Below, piece after piece: positions 60,405 to 64,000 of a stretch of DNA of 64,000 bases. A program made the position numbers and the translations under genes. Source of the stretch: JANXLS01 sp035308565 (GTDB lineage: Bacteria > Planctomycetota > SZUA-567 > H5-PLA8); NCBI GenBank assembly GCA_035308565.1, contig DATGGK010000182.1:7371-71370 (forward strand), given 5' to 3'. Position 1 is the first letter of the stretch. Each line of letters opens with the position of its first letter. The notes under the pieces were generated by a model. That model did not search any database and was not told where the DNA came from. It saw only the letters and a program-made list of their open reading frames with translations.

Positions 60405-61475
60405 TTTCTTTGGAGGAGGGGGATTCAGCGGCGGCGTTTTCGCGAGGCGCTCGATTTCCCTCCGCTTTCTGGCTTCGATTTCATTGACTCCCGCACGAAT
60501 TTGATCGAAATCCAATTTCGCTTCGGGGTCGAACGTGTCGGGATCGGCGCGTTCGGTGGTGATCTCCGAACCGTCGGACGGCGGCACGCCGACGATTTGG
60601 AATTTGTCGTCGAAGGTCCAGACCATCACGTCGTCCCATTCGGTTTTGACGCCTTCTGGGAGCGGCGTTTCGATCTTCGGCGGCGTCTCGACGCTCATGC
60701 CTTTCTCGTCGAGTTTCCCATTAAGAATGCGCACGCGCAAGGCGAGTTTGGCTTTCGGATGGGGATTATTTTTTTCTTTGGGTGGCAGATCGGTTTCGAG
60801 CCACGCGGGTTGCAGCATGAAGTCGTCAATGGTCCATTGCATGTCCAGCGACGGGACACAGAAGGGACTGGAGATGCCGGCTTTGAAACCCGGTTCGGTG
60901 GCGGCGAAGGCGGCGAGGGCGACGAGCGCGTTGCGCGGGATGGGCTTGACGCCGTGCAGCTTGATCGGGTCGGAGTTGGTCACGAATTCCGGATCGGTGG
61001 AGCGTTTTTCTTTGCGCACCCAGGAGATTTCGTCGTTCTTGACCGAGATCGTGGCGGAGACAGTTTCCTTGTCGAGCGAGTTGGCGGCGGCCACGACGCG
61101 CTCGGAGGATTGCGTGCCGCTCAGCAGCGACAAATCCGCGCCGAGCAGCAGCGTGCCGGAATATTCCATGACCTCCATGCTTTTGTCTTTGGGCATGGCG
61201 GCTTTGAATTTTTCGGTGAGTTTGTACGTCGCGCCGCCTTCGCCTCCGGCGGGTTCGAGCTTGACCAGCGCATGGCCGCAGCGTGCGGAATCGGCTTTGA
61301 GGATCACGGCGGTTTTGATCAGCGCTTCGGGGACGATGTCCTTTTTATTGCGGACGATCTTGCCGCGTTCGAGCGCTTGTGCGATCTCGACGTCGCTGGG
61401 CGGCGGGGATTCGATCGCGCCTGAGGTAAGGCTGAGGAAGGAAAGCGCAAGTGTCAGAAGAACAGTGTACTTCAT
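60354..61475 (-). CDS. Exported protein of unknown function with repeat-coded tail
   Basis: A 373-residue protein with a signal peptide (residues 1-20). The body has DIVPEALIKTAVILKADSARCGHALVKLEP, then DDFMLQPAWLETDLPPKEKNN and DVMVWTFDDKFQIVGVPP. I recognise no family. The last 20 residues (KTEPVKPEPVKPETKNP) and the stop codon come from a heptamer repeat array. Long open frames on the opposite strand across this gene are compositional. It is divergent from the isomerase-like gene at 61703. Confidence 0.65.
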   Translation of the reverse strand: MKYTVLLTLALSFLSLTSGAIESPPPSDVEIAQALERGKIVRNKKDIVPEALIKTAVILKADSARCGHALVKLEPAGGEGGATYKLTEKFKAAMPKDKSMEVMEYSGTLLLGADLSLLSGTQSSERVVAAANSLDKETVSATISVKNDEISWVRKEKRSTDPEFVTNSDPIKLHGVKPIPRNALVALAAFAATEPGFKAGISSPFCVPSLDMQWTIDDFMLQPAWLETDLPPKEKNNPHPKAKLALRVRILNGKLDEKGMSVETPPKIETPLPEGVKTEWDDVMVWTFDDKFQIVGVPPSDGSEITTERADPDTFDPEAKLDFDQIRAGVNEIEARKRREIERLAKTPPLNPPPPKKTEPVKPEPVKPETKNP

Positions 61476-61702
61476 ATCAGAGGATCTCGAAAAAGGACGT
61501 TCAATCGCCCGTAGAAAAGACGCGCGACAGCCGCAAAATGATACCGCATTTGCGCAAAAGAAGTAATGCAAACTTTGATGCGGGGTTAGAATCAGTGCCT
61601 TGGATTTGCAGTTGCCCTGTCCCTCCGGGAGAGGGGAAACGCCGCGCAAATCCGGGATGCTGCTTGCGGCCCGCACAAAGATTCAACAGCTATGGAGGCA
61701 TT

Positions 61703-62614
61703 ATGGACACGTGTATTGACCGCCGAACGTTTGTAAAAGCTGCGGGGTTGGCTGCGGGGGCGCTGGCCGCGGCGGGCGCGCCGCGGGTTCTGGCCGACGA
61801 CAAAGGGGGCAAAATGAAAAAGGCGATTGGCATCGGCATGGTCGGCGAGAAGAAGCTGCCGCTGGGCGACCGCATGAAACTGGTGCGCGAAGTCGGCTTC
61901 GACGGCATCGAACTCAACAGCGGCATCGGCAACCGCGACGAATTGAAGAAAGCGATTGACGACGCTGGGCTGGGCGTGTCGGAGATCATCGATTCGGTGC
62001 ATTGGAACAAACCGTTTTCGCACGCCAGCGAGAAAGTGCGCGAAGAAGGCGCGGCGGGATTGAAGATCGCGCTGGAGGAGTGCAAATTTTTCAACACGAC
62101 CAGCGTGCTGCTGGTGCCGGGCGTGGTCAGCAAGCAGATCGGCTACGACGAGTGCTACACGCGCAGCCAGGCGGAGATCAAGAAGTTCATTCCGATGGCC
62201 AAGGAACTGGGCGTGAAGATCGGAATTGAAAATGTATGGAACGGTTTTCTGCTCAGCCCGCTGGAGATGGCGCGGTACATCGACGAGTTCGAAAGCGAAT
62301 GGGTCGGCTCGCATTTCGACATCGGCAACGTGGCGAACTTCGGTTTCCCCGAACAGTGGGCGCGCATCCTGGGCAAACGCATCGTCAAGCTGCACATCAA
62401 AGAATTCAACGTGGACGAAGCAACGAAGAAAGGGAAGTGGGCGGGCTTCAACTGGAAACTGGGCGATCCGGGCGGGATCGATTGGCCGGCGGTGGTGAAA
62501 GCGCTGGCGGACGCCGGGTACACGGGTTGGGCGACGGCGGAGTTTTCCGGCGGGGACCGCGATGCGATGAAGGATGCGGCGGATCGGATGGATAAGGTGT
62601 TGCAGTTGAAGTGA
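61703..62614 (+). CDS. Tat-exported sugar phosphate isomerase/epimerase-like protein
   Basis: A 303-residue protein with a twin-arginine signal (DRRTFVKAAGLAAGALAAAG) and an AP endonuclease 2/xylose isomerase-like TIM barrel: REVGFDGIELNSG, ALEECKFFNTTSVLLVPG, KIGIENVWNGFLLSP, GSHFDIGNVANFG, RIVKLHIKEFN and WATAEFSGGD supply the metal-binding Glu, Asp, His and final Glu. GGAGG before ATG 61703 fixes the start. Exported members of this family are common in Planctomycetota and Verrucomicrobiota; sugar substrate unknown. Confidence 0.88.
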   Translation: MDTCIDRRTFVKAAGLAAGALAAAGAPRVLADDKGGKMKKAIGIGMVGEKKLPLGDRMKLVREVGFDGIELNSGIGNRDELKKAIDDAGLGVSEIIDSVHWNKPFSHASEKVREEGAAGLKIALEECKFFNTTSVLLVPGVVSKQIGYDECYTRSQAEIKKFIPMAKELGVKIGIENVWNGFLLSPLEMARYIDEFESEWVGSHFDIGNVANFGFPEQWARILGKRIVKLHIKEFNVDEATKKGKWAGFNWKLGDPGGIDWPAVVKALADAGYTGWATAEFSGGDRDAMKDAADRMDKVLQLK

Positions 62615-62615
62615 G

Positions 62616-63101
62616 CTAGCGGCCGGCCGGCTGTTTTTTTGCACTCATTGGAACGGACTGCCCTTGTTTAACAGGGCCGGCATTCCCGCTCACAACTATT
62701 TGTTTTGATTCACCGTGTCCACTGACACGTATTGGTTCGTAATCTTCAAACTTGAGCAAAAGTGTTTTTCCGATGCCCAATGCATAGCGATACAGTAAAT
62801 CGATCGATGGACTTGGTTCGTCGCCTTTCTCCAGGCGCTGAATAACCATCTCATCGAGACCGGAGCGCTTCGCGATCGTTTTGGTATCGAGGGCGGACTG
62901 CTCGCGGCATTTTTTTAGTTCCCAAACAGCCGCACGGACCGCCATGAACGCGCCTTGGGCCACAGGGGACTGAAACTCACCGGATGCAATTAGTTCCTCA
63001 AGCGAGGGACGCTTCTCCCGATAGATTTTCCGCCACTTTTTGTGCTCCGCAATTTGCTGTGGGGTTCTTACCGGAGCTATTTCCAATTTTGTAGTTTTCA
63101 T
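62616..63101 (-). CDS. XRE-type HTH protein, probable antitoxin
   Basis: A 161-residue protein with a helix-turn-helix domain at about residues 75-120 (DTKTIAKRSGLDEMVIQRLEKGD) preceded by a helical N-terminus. Encoded 18 bases after a small toxin-like gene, in the toxin-first order of HigBA-type and BrnTA-type systems. AAGGGTGA before the ATG. The C-terminal tail (KQIVVSGNAG onward) is low-complexity. Confidence 0.75.
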   Translation of the reverse strand: MKTTKLEIAPVRTPQQIAEHKKWRKIYREKRPSLEELIASGEFQSPVAQGAFMAVRAAVWELKKCREQSALDTKTIAKRSGLDEMVIQRLEKGDEPSPSIDLLYRYALGIGKTLLLKFEDYEPIRVSGHGESKQIVVSGNAGPVKQGQSVPMSAKKQPAGR

Positions 63102-63119
63102 GATTCACCCTTTGCGTAA

Positions 63120-63383
63120 CTAATCGACCGGGTATGCAGTGATTGGATAGACGATCCACGGATTGTCGCACAGTTCGCTCCAAACAACAGCAATCTTTCT
63201 TCCCTGACTAGTTTTCCCGATAACAATTGGCAAGCCGCTCGTTCGGCTCTTTTCACTCAGTGCGATGCGGTCATAAAGAACCTCTTCCACTTCTTCCAGA
63301 GTAACATCATGCCCGTCCAAAATATGCCGTGTATTGCCATCGGGATCGTCCTCGTCGTCCCAGACAATCTGAATGTCATTCAT
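63120..63383 (-). CDS. Small BrnT-like toxin candidate
   Basis: An 87-residue acidic protein beginning NDIQIVWDDEDDPDGNTRHIL, with LEEVEEVLYDRIALSEKSR, IGKTSQGRKIAVVW and a YPITAYPV end. This is the pattern of small BrnT/RelE-like ribonuclease toxins that start IxWD. ATG 63383 with GAGGGG upstream is preferred to the TTG four codons earlier. The HTH gene downstream would be its antitoxin. Confidence 0.65.
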   Translation of the reverse strand: MNDIQIVWDDEDDPDGNTRHILDGHDVTLEEVEEVLYDRIALSEKSRTSGLPIVIGKTSQGRKIAVVWSELCDNPWIVYPITAYPVD

Positions 63384-63447
63384 GGCGCCCCTCAACGAAA
63401 ATAAATGCTATCACCTGCGAGCCGAAATTCAATTGGTCCGATACGCC

Positions 63448-64000
63448 TCACATTCGTTTGATCTCATACTGCATGAAATCCTTCGCCGCCAGCACGCGGC
63501 CTTCGAGGAACGCCGCTTCGGCTTCTTTGACCAGATCGGCAACCGTCGGACCGGTGCCCTGCGGACGTGGTTCGTAGCGCGGGCTGAAATGCGTGAGAAT
63601 TAATTGCTTCGCTTTGGCGGAGGCAGCGAACGATCCGGCGTCGGCAGAGGTGGAGTGCGCGTTCTGTTTCGCGAGTTCGGCGTCGGCGATGGCGTAGGTG
63701 GCTTCGTGAATCGCCACGTCGGCGTTTTCGGCGAACGGATGCAGCGCGCTGGCGTCTTTGGTGTCGCAGACGACGACGAGTTTGCGGCCGGTGCGCGGGG
63801 GATCGACGAGCGTGTGGCCGTCGATGACGCGGCCGTCGTCGAGCGTCACGGTTTCGCCGGCTTTCAGCCGCGCATAAATCGGGCCGGGGCGGATGCCGAG
63901 CGCTTCGGCTTCTTCGACTTTGAAATGGCCGGCGCGGTCTTTTTCGCTGACGACGAACGCGAGCGTGATGCCGGCGTGTTGCACGCGCGCGGCGAAGACG
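63448..64000 (-). CDS. rnz: Ribonuclease Z, C-terminal part (5' end beyond window)
   Basis: Metallo-beta-lactamase-fold endonuclease that trims the 3' end of tRNA precursors. The visible 184 residues are the C-terminal half: FKVEEAEALGIRPGPIYARLKAGETVTLDDGR, CDTKDASAL, ADVAIHEATYA, HSTSADAGSFAASAKAKQLILTHFSPRY. The motifs with the metal-binding Asp (CDT) and His (HFSPRY) are present; the HxHxDH motif lies outside. The frame stays open to base 64000, so the codon at 63984 is internal, not the start. Confidence 0.9.
   Translation of the reverse strand, partial: VFAARVQHAGITLAFVVSEKDRAGHFKVEEAEALGIRPGPIYARLKAGETVTLDDGRVIDGHTLVDPPRTGRKLVVVCDTKDASALHPFAENADVAIHEATYAIADAELAKQNAHSTSADAGSFAASAKAKQLILTHFSPRYEPRPQGTGPTVADLVKEAEAAFLEGRVLAAKDFMQYEIKRM

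Noticed and set aside
59958..61424. 488-codon plus-strand open frame
   Set aside because: Crosses the heptamer arrays (giving repeated FHGFRFHGF) and lies opposite a gene with a signal peptide; not a plausible protein.
1..64000. tRNA or rRNA genes
   Set aside because: No cloverleaf with a GTTCRA loop or rRNA-like conserved stretch was noticed on either strand by eye; a tRNA search program would settle it.

Overview
The window is GC-rich bacterial chromosome and looks like a member of the PVC group (Planctomycetota/Verrucomicrobiota or a close neighbour). The support is family content: a DUF1549/DUF1553 protein followed by a DUF1501 protein, a heme-binding domain of the Pirellula/Verrucomicrobium type, a TIGR03067 lipocalin-like protein, a Hanks kinase with a type II secretion E-like N-terminal domain, an alternative complex III operon, and OleC/OleD. 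I cannot fix the genus from sequence alone. No rRNA, tRNA, CRISPR array or transposase gene was seen.

Layout. 1-5755: end of an alternative complex III operon running into a complete caa3-type (A2) cytochrome oxidase operon with SCO assembly protein. 5973-7839: ATP-dependent DNA ligase and Ku (end joining). 7938-10713 (minus): MmgE/PrpD, ComA-like phosphosulfolactate synthase and a glycine-rich stress-type protein. 10961-18147: secreted proteins (DUF1549/1553, DUF1501, PPC, LamG, one unknown). 18148-27353: an AT-richer accessory region holding a very large Ig-repeat secreted protein, broken by frameshifts, followed by five small secreted-protein genes separated by nearly identical long hairpins. 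27354-31100: a calpain-like protease and a beta-propeller/PKD protein. 31133-44163: heme/PQQ-type protein, large secreted unknown, NCS2-type permease, archaemetzincin, fused ABC permease, PIG-L deacetylase, PAP2 phosphatase. 44120-48036 (minus): two glycosyltransferases, a PIN/Phd toxin-antitoxin pair, a small conserved protein. 48064-51687: pyruvate carboxylase. 51803-52347: ParE-type toxin-antitoxin. 52349-60290 (minus): esterase, TIGR03067, PfkB kinase, Ser/Thr kinase, radical SAM/SPASM, OleD, OleC, small zinc ribbon. 60354-64000: secreted unknown, sugar isomerase-like protein, third toxin-antitoxin pair, start-truncated ribonuclease Z.

The most interesting part is 18.5-27.4 kb. A large surface-type protein with Ig modules, a Gly-rich hinge and a transglutaminase-like C-terminus is followed by a string of units, each consisting of an open 3' tail of a lost gene, a gene for a small exported protein, and a REP-type hairpin. 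Two of the exported proteins are clear paralogues. This resembles the cassette arrays of polymorphic toxin/immunity loci, but the function is inference.

The second theme is repeats. At least seven arrays of 7-bp tandem repeats of different sequence sit between genes (often as facing inverted arrays), and at least three families of REP/REPIN-like palindromes occur, two of them read through in frame inside pyruvate carboxylase and OleC.
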